The notes: generated by a model not told the origin, from the sequence alone. Counted from the first letter of the stretch, positions 18,201 through 28,908 are shown. The stretch: 37,590 nt of DNA from a candidate division CSSED10-310 bacterium (GCA_016931515.1 JAFGEQ010000014.1:1-37590); one strand, 5' to 3'. Numbers and translations are program-made.

Positions 18201-21017
18201 ACCTGGGAGATCAGAGCGCATGGTGTGTTCAGAATCACTGGTTGTCTGCCATTCAAGGAGTCGTTTGTGCGTTACAAGCAAGCGAAACAGCGTTCGTCCA
18301 ATCGCGTCCAGACTGATGAAAGCGTCGTAGGGCAGAACTGCCAGAGTGAGAAAAATCTGGCCGGCCTGTCGACTGCTCAATCCGGCCACTCCACTCAGAT
18401 GTCTCGCCCATGACACATCGACAGGTTTGTGAGCCACATTAACCAGCGTTGACAACAATCCCGGAAATATAACTATCGTGAGAACCAGAAGCGATCCCAG
18501 ACTGTCGAGATGGGGGAGGAGCAGCCAATTGCCCAGGATCAAGATCATCAAAGCAATGGGGACGAGACTGCGCCTCAAGTTATCGAAAATTTTCCATCGG
18601 GATAACCCAGAAAGTGGATTGACCATGCGACGGACGTCAGAACCTGGAACCCTGGGCAGGAGCCATTGTGAAATTTGCCAATCTCCGCGTATCCAGCGGT
18701 GCCGCCGGCCAATGTCCACATCGTAGCGAGAAGGATACTCTTCGTAGAATTCCACATCGCTGATGAGAGCGGAGCGAGCATAACAGGCTTCCAACAAGTC
18801 GTGACTGAGAACGGTGTTCTCGGGGAATCGTCCGGCGATGGCTCGTTGGAAAGCGTCAACATCGTAGATTCCTTTCCCGATGAAGGACCCTTCCTGAAAG
18901 AGATCCTGATACACATCAGATACGGCTCGTGTGTAAGGATCGATGCCCGTGTCACCGGAAAAAAGTCGGACAAACCAGGATCGATCAGCACTCGGCAGAC
19001 TCACCCCAACACGTGGCTGCAGAATGCTGTATCCTTCCTTGACAATCCCACGTACCGGATCGAATTCCGGCCGGTTCAACCGATGAGCCATTATGCTGAC
19101 GAGTTGCCTGGCAGCATCACGGGGAAGCTGGGTATCCGTGTCAAGTGTGATGACATACTTGATGGCGGGTAAAATGGCCGTTTCCCCCACGATCTCCGAA
19201 AAGCACTCATCCGATCCGTCGCGGAGAAGCGCATTGAACTCCGCGAGCTTTCCCCGCTTGCGTTCGTAGCCCATCCATAATTCTTCGCCGGCATTCCATC
19301 GCCGTGGTCGATGGAACAAGAAAAACAGATTGTGGTTTTCGGAACAATACGTCTGATTGAGCATCTCAATGCCTGCTCGTGCCTGCTGAAGCAGTAGTTC
19401 GTCTCCCGGAAGGATCTTTTCCGCTGCGTCGCAGAAGTCCGTAAGCAACGCGAAGTGAAGATAGTGATCACGGTTCGCAAGGTAATGAATCTCCATGGTT
19501 TCGATAAGGTGATCGATCCCTTTCTGATTTATCAGCATCGTCGGAATCACTACCATTGTGCGGCAGTCTGATGCGATACCGGAGGAAAAATCAAGACGCG
19601 GAAGCAGGTGGGGTTTCAGCAGCAGAGTTGACAGCCAGTTCATCAAAGCGACAGCCAGTTGACTGGCACAAATGAGAAATACGATGGTGAAAAAACCGAG
19701 TTTCCATCCCTGCACATCGAGTGTCCGGGCATGGTGTAGATAGGCGAACGTAGCCCCCAGGGTAAGCAGCCCGATACCGCCTGAATAAGCAGCCAGCGGA
19801 AACCGGTGCATGATTCGTTCGATGATCGTTCGCCAGGGCCACCGTACATCCAGCGAGCGGCCCAGAATGGTCTTGCCTTTGTCGATCAGGTAATAACCGA
19901 CATGAGCGGATCGGTCCTCGCGTCCCTTTTTCAGGGCACTCTCTGAGGCCATCCGGATGGCGTGCTGTGCAATGTCCACTTCCCCATATTGACTGTGTCT
20001 GGCAAGGAACTCGACTGAATGGCGATAGCGATCGCGGGTCGAAAAATCCATATCACTGTAAACGTCCGCAGGATCGGAGCGTAATGTGTCTTCGACAAAA
20101 CTCAATGTCTCAACGAACTCCTTCCAGTCCATGGAACTCAAAAATCGAAGACTGGCTATACTGTGGCTGACGGAAACCTGGTCAGCCGCCTGGTTTTGAC
20201 TCTCCTGATGGATCAGCTGCTCGATGGACAACCCTTGTTCAGCGAGTTGCTGTTCGAGCCAGTCACGCGCGAGATGCAACACTGAACTGTGTCGCGATAA
20301 CCGTTGACAAAATTCTGCTACAAACGAGCTGGATGTATTAAGCCTGGATGTCGCCATATCCGCGATCACCACAACGAGGTGGGATGGATTCTTTTCAGCC
20401 ATTTCCTGCAATCGATCCACCCAGGATTTCGCAATATCGCGATCCTCCCGTGCGTGGATCAGCAGGGTGGAGACGCGCTGGAGATTTTCAATCAACCCCA
20501 GGCGCAGCATAATCGGAATGGCCCATAGTTCACCCAATTTCAATGGGTTGACGGTTTGATAGGAGGCGACGAACGCACTGAGCGATGCTGCATCAACCTG
20601 CGCATCCACGTGCGATATCAATTCGCGCACGATATCATAAACGCGTGGAATTCCGGTGGAGGAACTGTTTAATATAAGTGGCAAATTCCGGCTATAGCCC
20701 CGGGGTAGATGTCGCCTTGCCATTTGAATCTGCTCTTCGATCAGGTAGAAGTTATCGAGGATCCATTCGGCGGCAGAAGTGATCCGCAGGCTGGAATGTA
20801 CGGCCAGGGTCGTGTGATAGAAAGCTCTGAGGATTTCTTCATTTTCGTCCAGCCGATTCAACAGGTAGTTAGTACTGCATTGAGAGATGATCCGGTGGTT
20901 CGTCGCCAGGGATCGAGCATACCGTGCGAGTTGTTCGACGCTGAACAGTTCAGCCCGTAATGGTGGTTCACTTGAACGGACGCGTGAACGCGAATGTCCG
21001 GCTAACCATAACTTCAT
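12294..21017 (-). CDS. ndvB: Cyclic beta-1,2-glucan synthase (NdvB/ChvB family, GT84-GH94)
   Basis: A 2907-residue inner membrane enzyme close in length to ChvB/Cgs. Residues 1-390 match the N-terminal part. TM helices lie at about 400-425 and 435-460. The GT84 glycosyltransferase domain holds VVIPTMLI, ITLDTDTQL (D-x-D near 626) and RRHRWIRGDWQ (near 773, a variant Q-x-x-R-W). Further TM helices lie at about 820-990. A glycoamylase-like region spans about 1330-1540 (MDFTFMFDPARKLFSTGFN, GISESGYN). GH94 phosphorylase-type modules follow from about 1620 and 2100, with the acid Asp in GCGDWNDGMN near 2590. The family makes, from UDP-glucose, cyclic glucans that accumulate in the periplasm and help at low osmolarity; the GH94 part sets chain length. 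It starts 5 bases after the atpG stop with only a weak ribosome site, so it probably depends on coupling to the ATPase operon. Confidence 0.9.
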   Translation of the reverse strand: MKLWLAGHSRSRVRSSEPPLRAELFSVEQLARYARSLATNHRIISQCSTNYLLNRLDENEEILRAFYHTTLAVHSSLRITSAAEWILDNFYLIEEQIQMARRHLPRGYSRNLPLILNSSSTGIPRVYDIVRELISHVDAQVDAASLSAFVASYQTVNPLKLGELWAIPIMLRLGLIENLQRVSTLLIHAREDRDIAKSWVDRLQEMAEKNPSHLVVVIADMATSRLNTSSSFVAEFCQRLSRHSSVLHLARDWLEQQLAEQGLSIEQLIHQESQNQAADQVSVSHSIASLRFLSSMDWKEFVETLSFVEDTLRSDPADVYSDMDFSTRDRYRHSVEFLARHSQYGEVDIAQHAIRMASESALKKGREDRSAHVGYYLIDKGKTILGRSLDVRWPWRTIIERIMHRFPLAAYSGGIGLLTLGATFAYLHHARTLDVQGWKLGFFTIVFLICASQLAVALMNWLSTLLLKPHLLPRLDFSSGIASDCRTMVVIPTMLINQKGIDHLIETMEIHYLANRDHYLHFALLTDFCDAAEKILPGDELLLQQARAGIEMLNQTYCSENHNLFFLFHRPRRWNAGEELWMGYERKRGKLAEFNALLRDGSDECFSEIVGETAILPAIKYVITLDTDTQLPRDAARQLVSIMAHRLNRPEFDPVRGIVKEGYSILQPRVGVSLPSADRSWFVRLFSGDTGIDPYTRAVSDVYQDLFQEGSFIGKGIYDVDAFQRAIAGRFPENTVLSHDLLEACYARSALISDVEFYEEYPSRYDVDIGRRHRWIRGDWQISQWLLPRVPGSDVRRMVNPLSGLSRWKIFDNLRRSLVPIALMILILGNWLLLPHLDSLGSLLVLTIVIFPGLLSTLVNVAHKPVDVSWARHLSGVAGLSSRQAGQIFLTLAVLPYDAFISLDAIGRTLFRLLVTHKRLLEWQTTSDSEHTMRSDLPGFYKTMWIAPMVALVSGFLLVRHQSSQCWPDLVIIGTWLLAPWIAWKISLPFEHSPPKLSAEQFIFLRRTARKTWYFFETFVTEQENWLPPDNFQEVPDPTVASRTSPTNIGLALLANLAARDFGFLSVGGLIRRTQDTFATMKRLEQHRGHFFNWYETRTLQPLLPLYVSSVDSGNLAGHLLTLGSGLREQAGEKIIPPQTFAGIHDTVRILKDLTRENTSMSELEAELETSPSTLREAFALLVKVKNGAARLVTSPSNEADDFIGWAQTLLRNCEEFLEEIEYLASWLKLPIPSRFSQSSEITASLKNLPASAVGMLETFLTRLDQIPTLREVTLWEKSICPLIEAVLHDLETEVFQSRDEEQIYLSELSRCIRNSNNHARQRMLLLETLADQSDGFAAMDFTFMFDPARKLFSTGFNVSERQCDPSFYDLLASEARLCSYVTIALGQIQQDHWFSMSRLLVGSSGKPLLVSWSGSMFEYLMPLLVMPSYENTLLDNTCIAAVQQQIKYGRSRNVPWGISESGYNKTDIRLNYQYRAFGVPGLGLKRGLSEDLVIAPYATALALTVAPEEACENLQRLADEGRSGTYGFYEAVDYTPTRQPRGETSTTIRSFMAHHQGMSLLALDNLLHDNPMPRRFMACSSLKAADLLLQERVPRAAASVFTEDSVRETSRILSGEDKNNMRIFTNPTSAYPAVHLLSNGQYHVVISGAGGGYSRWRDLAVTRWREDATRDCWGTFVYLRDLETRDFWSAAYQPTLRKTDGYEAIFTQSRAEFRQHHANLDVHTEICVSPEDDVELRRITVTNRSPLVRVIELTSYAEVVLALPDADAGHPAFSNLFVQTEFLQTSSAILCTRRARSVDEKPPWLLHLMVGRGGEQGDISCETDRFRFVGRGGVLTNPVAMQSISPLSNTVGSVLDPIISLRRTISLQPDETAIIDFVIGVTESREIALTQVEKYQSARMADRSFDLAWTHSQVILHHLNATEVEAQIYGRLAGALIYTNPSHRANPGILRNNRRGQNGLWNYGISGDSPIILLRISDPEKIEIVRQLIQAHSYWRMKGLTVELVILNEDVSIYRQSLHDQIKSLISSGIETQMLDRTGGIFVHRLEQMPTNDRVLLQSAARIVLDDENGPLADQLEGWNVLEPSVPELIPTRAGKTEPLAPSPSRDLIFENGFGGFTRDGREYIITLQSNQMTPLPWVNVLANPSFGTVVSESGSAYTWLDNAHEFRLTPWNNDPVQDTPGEAFYIRDEQTGQFWSPTPLPSRGITPYTIRHGFGYTVFEHTENGLMSELWVYVAMDAPVKFTVLKLRNVSRRPRRISITGYWEWVLGDLRQKNLLHVQTEIDIKTGALLARNYYNTEFHNRIAFIDINDGTKIFTGDRKEFLGRNGTYSQPAAMKRVRLSGRTGAGLDPCGAVQVTLDLADGQEREIVFRLGAGRTIGEVQSLIQRFRSGEANHGALESVWEYWNRTLGTISVDTPDPAVNVMANGWLLYQTLSCRLWGRTGFYQSGGAFGFRDQLQDVMALVHAEPALTREHLLRAAAHQFREGDVQHWWHPPAGRGVRTHFSDDYLWLPYVTCRYVSCVADTGVLDERIHYLETRPLKPGEEALYDLPNRSDEQATLYEHCVRAIEHGMTSGEHGLPLMGCGDWNDGMNLVGNQGRGESVWLAFFLYDVLTRFAELARARNDPAFAERCLNQAHQLQQNIEQHAWDGQWYLRAFFDNGDPLGSQSNQECQIDSLPQSWALISGAGDLTRARQAMQSVDQRLIRRDAGLIQLFDPPFDTSPLNPGYVKGYIPGVRENGGQYTHGAIWSAMAIALMGDSERAWELFALLNPIRHGGTSEQIAVYKAEPYVVAADVYAVAPHMGRGGWTWYTGSSGWMYQLLLETLLGIHLEGYQLHVTPLIPNAWTTFKIHYRYRQTVYHIRITRLATDSSEKNLLSLDGQHLSGTTIPLQDDRREHFVELKVH

Positions 21018-21022
21018 GTCTG

Positions 21023-21901
21023 TTAACCGCTCAGCGCTTCGAATCCTGATATGACATCGAACAGCTCCTCATCAATACTGCTCTGGCGCAAACGATGGTA
21101 TTTCCCATGAAGATCTTCCATCAATTCGTCAATGTTTTTATCGGCACGTTGCATCGCCGCCAGTCGGTTCGCGTTCTCGCTCGCGAGGGACTCGGCGCAC
21201 GCTCGAAAGAGTGAAATAAAAAGATATTCGCTGATGAATGCCTTCACTATCTCAGTCCTGTCACCCATGACTTCAGGGAGATTTCCGGTCGGCCAGAGAC
21301 ATTCGGCAAGGCCGGACCGCCATGTCTCATCCAGCGGCAGCAGTCGCTGACTGACAGGTGAGTAATCCGCTCCTGACATCGGACGGTTGTAGAATAGGAA
21401 AAGTTCGCCGGCTTCATCCTGGTTAGTGCGCGCCTCACACTCCACCAGTATCCGACCGATCAACGGACTGATCGCGTTTACAGAATTCGGAACTGCAAAG
21501 AGTCCGATCAGTGATAAACCTGCATCGGCAAGACGGGCATGAACGCGTTCACCGACAGCCCAAACTTCGGGTGTGCCTTTAAGATTGCCCAGTGACTGAA
21601 TCGCAAATTCAGCGATCATGTCATTAAATTGACCCACCAGTCCCTGGTCTGAACCGAACACGACGGCACCAATCGCTCCAACCATGCTTGTCCGTCGTTC
21701 GATCAACGGAACTGATCCGTTTTCCCGGAAGCATGCACCTAACCCCAACTCCACGGTCCGATAGTAGTCGGCCAACGCGAGCACGGATCTCTCGTATTGT
21801 CCGATGCTTGACGCCGCAACGGTCTTCATCGTACGGACAACGGACTGAAGATCAGAGGCTCCACCTATTTTCCGGCGTAAACTTTCGATAGTGTCACTCA
21901 C
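21023..21901 (-). CDS. atpG: N-type ATPase gamma subunit
   Basis: 292 residues, GTG start at 21901 with AAGGAGGCATC before it. The N-terminus [20 protein letters not shown] and [14 protein letters not shown] is the gamma-subunit coiled coil (I-x-x-x-x-TMKxVA). The C-terminal helix ([20 protein letters not shown]) corresponds to the A-x-x-x-M-x-x-A-x-x-N motif. The middle is more divergent than in standard F-ATPases, as expected for the N-type. It forms the rotating central stalk. It overlaps atpA by four bases and is the last ATPase gene. Confidence 0.93.
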   Translation of the reverse strand: MSDTIESLRRKIGGASDLQSVVRTMKTVAASSIGQYERSVLALADYYRTVELGLGACFRENGSVPLIERRTSMVGAIGAVVFGSDQGLVGQFNDMIAEFAIQSLGNLKGTPEVWAVGERVHARLADAGLSLIGLFAVPNSVNAISPLIGRILVECEARTNQDEAGELFLFYNRPMSGADYSPVSQRLLPLDETWRSGLAECLWPTGNLPEVMGDRTEIVKAFISEYLFISLFRACAESLASENANRLAAMQRADKNIDELMEDLHGKYHRLRQSSIDEELFDVISGFEALSG

Positions 21902-23457
21902 GATGCCTCCTTGAGCTCAGGTTCGGGTTCCGGGTAGAATTTTTCGATTGATTTTCGAGCGATTTCGATGATTGTTTCGCGATCTGTATCGCTCAGTTTG
22001 TCATCGGTAACCAGTCGCTCTCTGACTTCTTCCGGGATCTCTCCCACCACTGTGTGCAGGTCGTGCGCAGTGTTCGTCATCTGATCGAGCGGTACCCGGT
22101 CGAAAAGTCCTGCGGTCAACGCCAGCAGCATTGCGATTTGCTCGGGTACAGACACCGGCGTGAATTCCGGTTGTTTAAGGCAGGCACGAATGCGTCGTCC
22201 GTGCTCGATGATCTTCAGGGTGTCTTCATCCAATCGTGCTCCGAACCGGGAGAACGTTTCAAGTTCCTCAAACTGCGCGTACCCGAGTTTGATATCACCG
22301 GCGACCACGCGGTAGGCCGCGTGTTGAGCTTTGCCGCCGACGCGGGATACGGATTGTCCGGCATCGACTGCGGGTAACGTATTCATTTCGAACAGGGAGG
22401 GTGAGAGGTAGATCTGCCCATCCGTGATTGAAATCAGGTTGGTTGGAATATAGGCGGATATGTCTTGCGCTTCGGTTTCGATGATGGGTAGCGCGGTTAG
22501 AGAGCCACCCCCAAGTCCCTCGCGTAAATGAGTCGCCCGTTCCAGCAACCGCGAATGAATATAGAAAATATCACCGGGAAACGCTTCGCGTCCGGGTGGA
22601 CGGCGCAGCATCAGGGAGAGTTCCCGGTAGGAACGAGCGTGATGAGTGAGGTCATCGTAAACGATCAGCACATCCCGGCCTTCTTCCATAAACGATTCCG
22701 CAATGCTGGTTGCAGCGTAAGGAGCTATATAAGCAAGGCCCGGCGGGTCGTTGCCCTCGGTTACGACGACCACGGTGTAATCCATAGCGCCCTTTTCCTG
22801 TAATGTTGCCACGACTTTCGCGACGGCGGATGCACGCTGTCCGATGGCACAATAAACGCACAGAACATTCTGATCCCGCTGATTCAGGATGGTGTCTATC
22901 GCAATGGCCGTCTTACCTGTCTGGCGGTCACCGAGAATCAACTCTCGCTGACCACGACCGATCGGGATAAGTGCATCAATGACTTTGATGCCGGTCTGCA
23001 GAGGCACCGTGACGGGTGCGCGATCCATGATGCTGGGGGCGGGACGTTCAATGAGAAAGCGGTTAGGTGAACTCACCGGCCCGTAGCCATCGAGTGGTTG
23101 ACCGAGCGGGTCAATGACACGCCCCAGCAATGCATCGCCTACAACGATATCCATGACCCGGCCTGTGCGCTGAACTTCATCGCCAGCGTGAAGATGCCAG
23201 TATTCACCGAGCAGAACAACTCCAATTTCATTCGCGTCCACATTGAATGCGATACCGAGTACATCGCCGGGAAAGATCACTAATTCATCAAAGCCGACAC
23301 CGGGGAGCCCCGACACTTTGGCAATACCGGTGGCAAGACTGAGAATCGTTCCAACCTCCCGTGGTTTCAGTTCCGGTGATAATTTTTCCCGCACCTGGTC
23401 TATTCCAGCGAACACACTGTCGAAAACTTTCTGGAGATTCACGGATTCCTTGTTCAT
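21898..23457 (-). CDS. atpA: N-type ATPase alpha subunit
   Basis: 519 residues with Walker A GDRQTGKT at 176-183, the family motif [15 protein letters not shown] and the [20 protein letters not shown] region. The C-terminus carries a short acidic tail ([13 protein letters not shown]). Alpha subunits hold the non-catalytic nucleotide sites and the arginine finger. The ATG overlaps the atpF stop (ATGA), so translation is coupled. Confidence 0.96.
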   Translation of the reverse strand: MNKESVNLQKVFDSVFAGIDQVREKLSPELKPREVGTILSLATGIAKVSGLPGVGFDELVIFPGDVLGIAFNVDANEIGVVLLGEYWHLHAGDEVQRTGRVMDIVVGDALLGRVIDPLGQPLDGYGPVSSPNRFLIERPAPSIMDRAPVTVPLQTGIKVIDALIPIGRGQRELILGDRQTGKTAIAIDTILNQRDQNVLCVYCAIGQRASAVAKVVATLQEKGAMDYTVVVVTEGNDPPGLAYIAPYAATSIAESFMEEGRDVLIVYDDLTHHARSYRELSLMLRRPPGREAFPGDIFYIHSRLLERATHLREGLGGGSLTALPIIETEAQDISAYIPTNLISITDGQIYLSPSLFEMNTLPAVDAGQSVSRVGGKAQHAAYRVVAGDIKLGYAQFEELETFSRFGARLDEDTLKIIEHGRRIRACLKQPEFTPVSVPEQIAMLLALTAGLFDRVPLDQMTNTAHDLHTVVGEIPEEVRERLVTDDKLSDTDRETIIEIARKSIEKFYPEPEPELKEAS

Positions 23458-24293
23458 GGGTTCCCAGTTTCCAGTTTGGGTTTTTCGAGTTTGGCTTTGG
23501 TTTCAAGTACGGGCGTTGCCTTGGTTTCGGGGATCTTCTTGTCTTTTAATAGTTCGTTGACACTTCTTTCCAGCGATACCAGATAATCCGAGATATTCCA
23601 CGCCACTTTTTGACCATTCGCGGTGAGATCAATCCCGCTGACCCGGTCCGGTGCAGTCTCAAACCGGAGGGGAATGTCAGCCGAAAAGGTTTCATTAAGT
23701 GCATTCTGTATCGCCACACGTTGCTCCACGGGTAGATCAAATGTGCTGCGTACCAGCACGGGATCCGTCGCTGCCTTCAATATTTCGGCAAGGCTTGTTT
23801 TTGTTTGATCATCCATCTCGTGCAAACGGCGAGTGAACACCTCGGTCATGCGCTCTTCCAAACTCGCCGTCGCGAGATCCATCAACACTTTTCGTGCGAT
23901 GGCAAAAACTTCCTGTTGGGTTCGGAGACTCATTGCTTCGTGTAAGCTCTGAGCGTCTTTTCTCAGTTTCTCATGACGCATCGCACTCAAGGCATCCGTT
24001 GCCTGACGCGCTTCGTCGAGGAGCCGCTGACGTTCGACTTTCACCTCGTCTTTTGCCTTGCTCATGAGTTCAATGTATTGTTGATCAAATTCATCATTTT
24101 TATGTTGAAACTCGTCCCGTTCCTTTTGGGCTTCAGCCATTTTCTTATCAGCGTTTGCCAGTTCTTTTGCGATCCGCTTCTCCCGATCATCAATGGCGTG
24201 GAGGATCGGTTTATAGAGGAAACGCTTCATCAACCATACCAGGATGAGAAAGTTGAGCACTTGAGCTGCTACTGTGAACCAATCGATTAGCAT
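23454..24293 (-). CDS. atpF: N-type ATPase b subunit, extended (replaces delta)
   Basis: 279 residues, longer than a normal b subunit (about 160). One N-terminal TM segment ([20 protein letters not shown]), then a long charged coiled coil ([20 protein letters not shown]), then a globular C-terminal part (about 150-255). The end is a Pro/Lys-rich tail ([14 protein letters not shown]). N-type operons lack a delta gene and have long b subunits, so this single polypeptide presumably serves as peripheral stalk and delta substitute. It starts 4 bases after the atpE stop. Confidence 0.92.
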   Translation of the reverse strand: MLIDWFTVAAQVLNFLILVWLMKRFLYKPILHAIDDREKRIAKELANADKKMAEAQKERDEFQHKNDEFDQQYIELMSKAKDEVKVERQRLLDEARQATDALSAMRHEKLRKDAQSLHEAMSLRTQQEVFAIARKVLMDLATASLEERMTEVFTRRLHEMDDQTKTSLAEILKAATDPVLVRSTFDLPVEQRVAIQNALNETFSADIPLRFETAPDRVSGIDLTANGQKVAWNISDYLVSLERSVNELLKDKKIPETKATPVLETKAKLEKPKLETGNP

Positions 24294-24297
24294 ATAC

Positions 24298-24579
24298 TTA
24301 TTTTCCTGTGGCTTGCGCGATGATATTGTTCCAGAAGGGATTGGCGAAAATAAGAATCATTGAGACGACAAAGCAGTAGATGGCTGTGGACTCGATCATT
24401 GCCAGACCCACGAATAATGTTCTGGTGATGGTGGCTGAAGCATCAGGTTGCTGCGCCAAAGAACTCAGGGCACTTGCGACAGCTCTCCCTTCCGCGAGCG
24501 CTGGCGCCATCGTACCGAACCCGGTGGTAATTCCGGCGATACTGATTGATGCAACTGCGATAATTGTCATGCTATCCAT
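24298..24579 (-). CDS. atpE: N-type ATPase c subunit (rotor ring)
   Basis: The start at 24579 (MDSMTIIAVA) has AAAGGAG at the right distance; a longer start at 24597 would include the ribosome site. Two TM helices in 93 residues. Helix 1 has P26 and E30 (APALAEGRAV); helix 2 has E63-S64-T65 and Y68 (MIESTAIY). E30 stands where Na+-type c subunits have a Gln ligand, and E63, S64, T65 and Y68 match the remaining side-chain ligands. This is the N-type double-carboxylate pattern. The family was first predicted to move Na+, but one N-type ring (Burkholderia pseudomallei) was reported to be proton-specific, so the ion is open. Confidence 0.95.
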   Translation of the reverse strand: MDSMTIIAVASISIAGITTGFGTMAPALAEGRAVASALSSLAQQPDASATITRTLFVGLAMIESTAIYCFVVSMILIFANPFWNNIIAQATGK

Positions 24580-24606
24580 AATGGTGTCTCCTTTCATACT
24601 AACGTT

Positions 24607-25302
24607 TCAAATCGTCTGCTCAGATTCAGTCCCGGGTTTACGGACTCGAATGGCAGCCGCAATGTACACCGCTGCCAGGATGCTGAAGATGTATGCCTGC
24701 ACCATGCCGGTGAGCAGACCGAGAATTGTCATAAAGATCGGGAAGATTAAAGGTGTAATGGTGAGAAGGATACCGATGATCATTGCTCCGCTCATCATAT
24801 TGCCGAACAATCGGACGGCAAGTGCCAGGGTGCGTGAAATCTCGCTGATGATATTAAACGGCAGCATGATAAACGTAGGCTTGACGTAGGAGCTGAGGTA
24901 GCTGCCAACGCCTTGCTCCTCGATTCCAAAGAATGGAACAGCCACTAATACGCATAGGGCAAACGCCAATGTTGTCGAGAGCGAGCCGGTTGGTGGTTCG
25001 TAGCCGGGAATGATGGTACAGAGGCTGGCTGTGGCGATAAACAGGAATAATGTACCCAGAAAGGCGAGGTACTTCGCCGGTTGGCTCAGGCCAACCTCTT
25101 CAATTTGCTTCTCGATGCCGGTGACGACGATTTCCAAAAGGTTCTGCCAACGGGAACGTTCAAGTCCGATTGAAAGCTTGCGCGTAACCAGTTTGGAGCC
25201 GATGACCAGAAGAAGCATCAGTCCCCATGTGAACACAATGGTGGCATTCAGTTTGAGGAACCCGTGCTGCCAGAAGATGATTTCGTCAGGACTGAGGTGC
25301 AT
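24607..25302 (-). CDS. atpB: N-type ATPase a subunit
   Basis: 231 residues and about five or six TM segments. The essential Arg is R164 in LALAVRLFGNMMSG. The last helices contain TGMVQAYIFSILAAVYIAAA with the conserved Gln. The first cytoplasmic helix reads RWQNLLEIVVTGIEKQIEEV. It is shorter than E. coli subunit a, as usual for the N-type. It provides the ion half-channels next to the c ring. It overlaps atpR by 17 bases; atpE follows at once. Confidence 0.95.
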   Translation of the reverse strand: MHLSPDEIIFWQHGFLKLNATIVFTWGLMLLLVIGSKLVTRKLSIGLERSRWQNLLEIVVTGIEKQIEEVGLSQPAKYLAFLGTLFLFIATASLCTIIPGYEPPTGSLSTTLAFALCVLVAVPFFGIEEQGVGSYLSSYVKPTFIMLPFNIISEISRTLALAVRLFGNMMSGAMIIGILLTITPLIFPIFMTILGLLTGMVQAYIFSILAAVYIAAAIRVRKPGTESEQTI

Positions 25303-25603
25303 GGTCGGCCTCCCGTGCCAATTCGAGGAGATTTCCCACCGGTCGGGTGAACCGCATCACGATCATGCGTGCGATGATAAATCCGGCAAGACATGTCAGC
25401 AGTCGTTTCCAGGAGCTCCCCGACACAAAGTAAAACCCGGCCAGGACAATGCTCGTCCGCGCCAGCAGACTTCCGAAGAACCAGACCGCACACCATTTGG
25501 ACGAAATTCTTTTCCGGATTGTCCACCACAGGCCGCCGAAGAACACTGCACCAAGCAGCGCACCCGTTACGAATGCCGGCAACAGACCCAACATTTCATT
25601 CAT
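25286..25603 (-). CDS. atpR: N-type ATPase accessory membrane protein AtpR
   Basis: 105 residues from the ATG at 25603, six bases after GGAGG; a longer reading frame upstream only repeats atpQ in another frame. Three TM segments (about 4-25, 38-60, 66-84). R49 in LLARTSIVLAGFY and R79 lie in or near the membrane. AtpR is a hallmark of N-type operons and is thought to place an arginine near the second carboxylate of the c subunit, perhaps to help assemble the ring. It overlaps atpQ by 8 bases. Confidence 0.88.
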   Translation of the reverse strand: MNEMLGLLPAFVTGALLGAVFFGGLWWTIRKRISSKWCAVWFFGSLLARTSIVLAGFYFVSGSSWKRLLTCLAGFIIARMIVMRFTRPVGNLLELAREADHAPQS

Positions 25604-25926
25604 CATTATCCTCCTGTTCCTCGCGCATTTCCCTTTCTTCCTTGGCCACCCAATGCCAGGCATTCAGACAGCCCAGGACCAGGCCGATAACCAGAAACAT
25701 CAACGTCCAGGAATGGATTCCAGGACGGCGATTGTCCAGCCAGATACCGAGAGCGGCACCAAGCAGAGTCGGAATGACAACCGACCAACCGATCAAACCC
25801 ATCATGCCCAATCCAAACCAGACACCCTGCGAGGAATTGTGTCGTGCCCGGAGCTTGCGTTCTGCTTTCGCACCGACGTCACGACTGAACACCGTCCGGT
25901 TTTTTGAGTTCCGAATTTCCGGTTTT

Positions 25927-25934
<8 letters not shown>
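25596..25934 (-). CDS. atpQ: N-type ATPase AtpQ (AtpI-like) membrane protein
   Basis: 112 residues from the ATG at 25934 (MGKKPEIRN). The N-terminal 45 residues are basic and soluble. Then two TM helices hold GWSVVIPTLLGAALGIWLD and LMFLVIGLVLGCLNAWHWV, the AtpI/AtpZ pattern. The C-terminus is acidic (EEREMREEQEDNDE). AtpI-type proteins assist c-ring assembly or divalent cation supply. It overlaps atpC by 8 bases and atpR by 8, the tight packing typical of N-type operons. Confidence 0.9.
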
Positions 25935-27877
<1,943 letters not shown>

Positions 27878-27946
27878 TTACCGCTGCTCCATCCGGCTCA
27901 GTGCATATCCTGACGCTTCGGGTCCTTCCATCTCCCTTATCGAACG

Positions 27947-28369
27947 CTATTTCTGAAAGTGCTTTCGAACTTGAGCTGCTATCTGGCGATCCGTCATCCT
28001 GTCAGCCGCTTCGATGCCGGTGATACATCCACCCAGATTATTTTTAACCAGATGTTCTTTCAGTTCATCCTTTGCCTCGCCAGGACCCAGTATCAGGATT
28101 GATGTTGCTTCATGAATACTCGCAATGACCGCATCGTAGAAAATGTTAAGCCGTCCCGTATACGCTTTCTGACGGCTATCCGCCGCAGGCACCTGCTGTG
28201 ATTCGTACGACCCCTTGAGAGGTGAATCACCGGACCGCCGGAGCTGTTTTTCAACCTTTGATATAATAAGGCCGGTTTCCTCCCCCTTATCCGTGATAAC
28301 CACGATAATGGCCTTCCTGTGGTCAATCCATAATCCCACCTTGGTTTCTGTTGCCATTTCCTTCGTCAT
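27947..28369 (-). CDS. Conserved stress-cluster protein with eRF1/Pelota-like fold signature
   Basis: 140 residues from the ATG at 28369, preceded by AAGAGGTGACGTCA; an in-frame TTG upstream is unlikely. The N-terminus VGLWIDHRKAIIVVITDKGE and the motif SILILGPGEAKDELKEHL recall the eRF1 domain-3/Pelota type (a strand followed by G-P-G-x-x-K). The C-terminus TDRQIAAQVRKHF is characteristic of a conserved family often found beside ATPase and stress genes. Function unknown; an RNA- or ribosome-related role is only suggested by the fold pattern. It sits 14 bases after the general stress gene and 69 before atpD. Confidence 0.75.
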   Translation of the reverse strand: MTKEMATETKVGLWIDHRKAIIVVITDKGEETGLIISKVEKQLRRSGDSPLKGSYESQQVPAADSRQKAYTGRLNIFYDAVIASIHEATSILILGPGEAKDELKEHLVKNNLGGCITGIEAADRMTDRQIAAQVRKHFQK

Positions 28370-28383
28370 TGACGTCACCTCTT

Positions 28384-28908
28384 TCAAATCGAATGTAACT
28401 GCACTTCATGACCCATGTTTTTTAAAATGTCCTTTGCCCTGGTCAACTCATCTGGCGAGCCGTGAAGTAAAACAATGTAGTTTTCACTTTTCAGGGCGGT
28501 TTCGTATTTCAAAATACTGTCCTTGGGGATCCCAATACTGTAGAAGGCGGCACCAATCGCGCTCAATCCCCCGACCATTACGGCACCCTGCAAACCTGCC
28601 AAAATGGCCGAAACGAGAGGACCTGCCACAACAATCGGGCCAATGCCGGGGATAAAGAAGAACGCGGATCCCAGAAGAATGCCCCACAGTCCTCCCCAAA
28701 AGGCACCTTGTTTACCCCAAAAACCCATCCGGTCACCTGCATTGTAGTAGCCAATGACATGTTCTTCGGTGTGATAATCCTTTCCCACAATGGACAATTT
28801 CTTCATATCGAAACCTGCTCGCTGCAATTCCTTCACAGCATTTTCAGCCTCCGTATGGGTACTGAGAATTACGACACCGGCGTTATCTTTCGACTCTTGC
28901 GTTATCAT
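28384..28908 (-). CDS. General stress protein (YflT/17M-like) with glycine-rich membrane hairpin
   Basis: 174 residues; GGGAGAAAGC precedes the ATG. Residues 10-60 form the general-stress-17M-like alpha/beta domain (AGVVILSTHTEAENAVKELQ, LSIVGKDYHTEEHVIGYY). Residues 65-125 are a Gly-rich hydrophobic segment (FWGGLWGILLGSAFFFIPGI, LVSAILAGLQGAVMVGGLSA) likely to insert in a membrane. The C-terminal domain (KSENYIVLLHGSPDELTRAK) repeats the first fold. Such proteins are common in stress regulons; the molecular role is unknown. Confidence 0.85.
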   Translation of the reverse strand: MITQESKDNAGVVILSTHTEAENAVKELQRAGFDMKKLSIVGKDYHTEEHVIGYYNAGDRMGFWGKQGAFWGGLWGILLGSAFFFIPGIGPIVVAGPLVSAILAGLQGAVMVGGLSAIGAAFYSIGIPKDSILKYETALKSENYIVLLHGSPDELTRAKDILKNMGHEVQLHSI

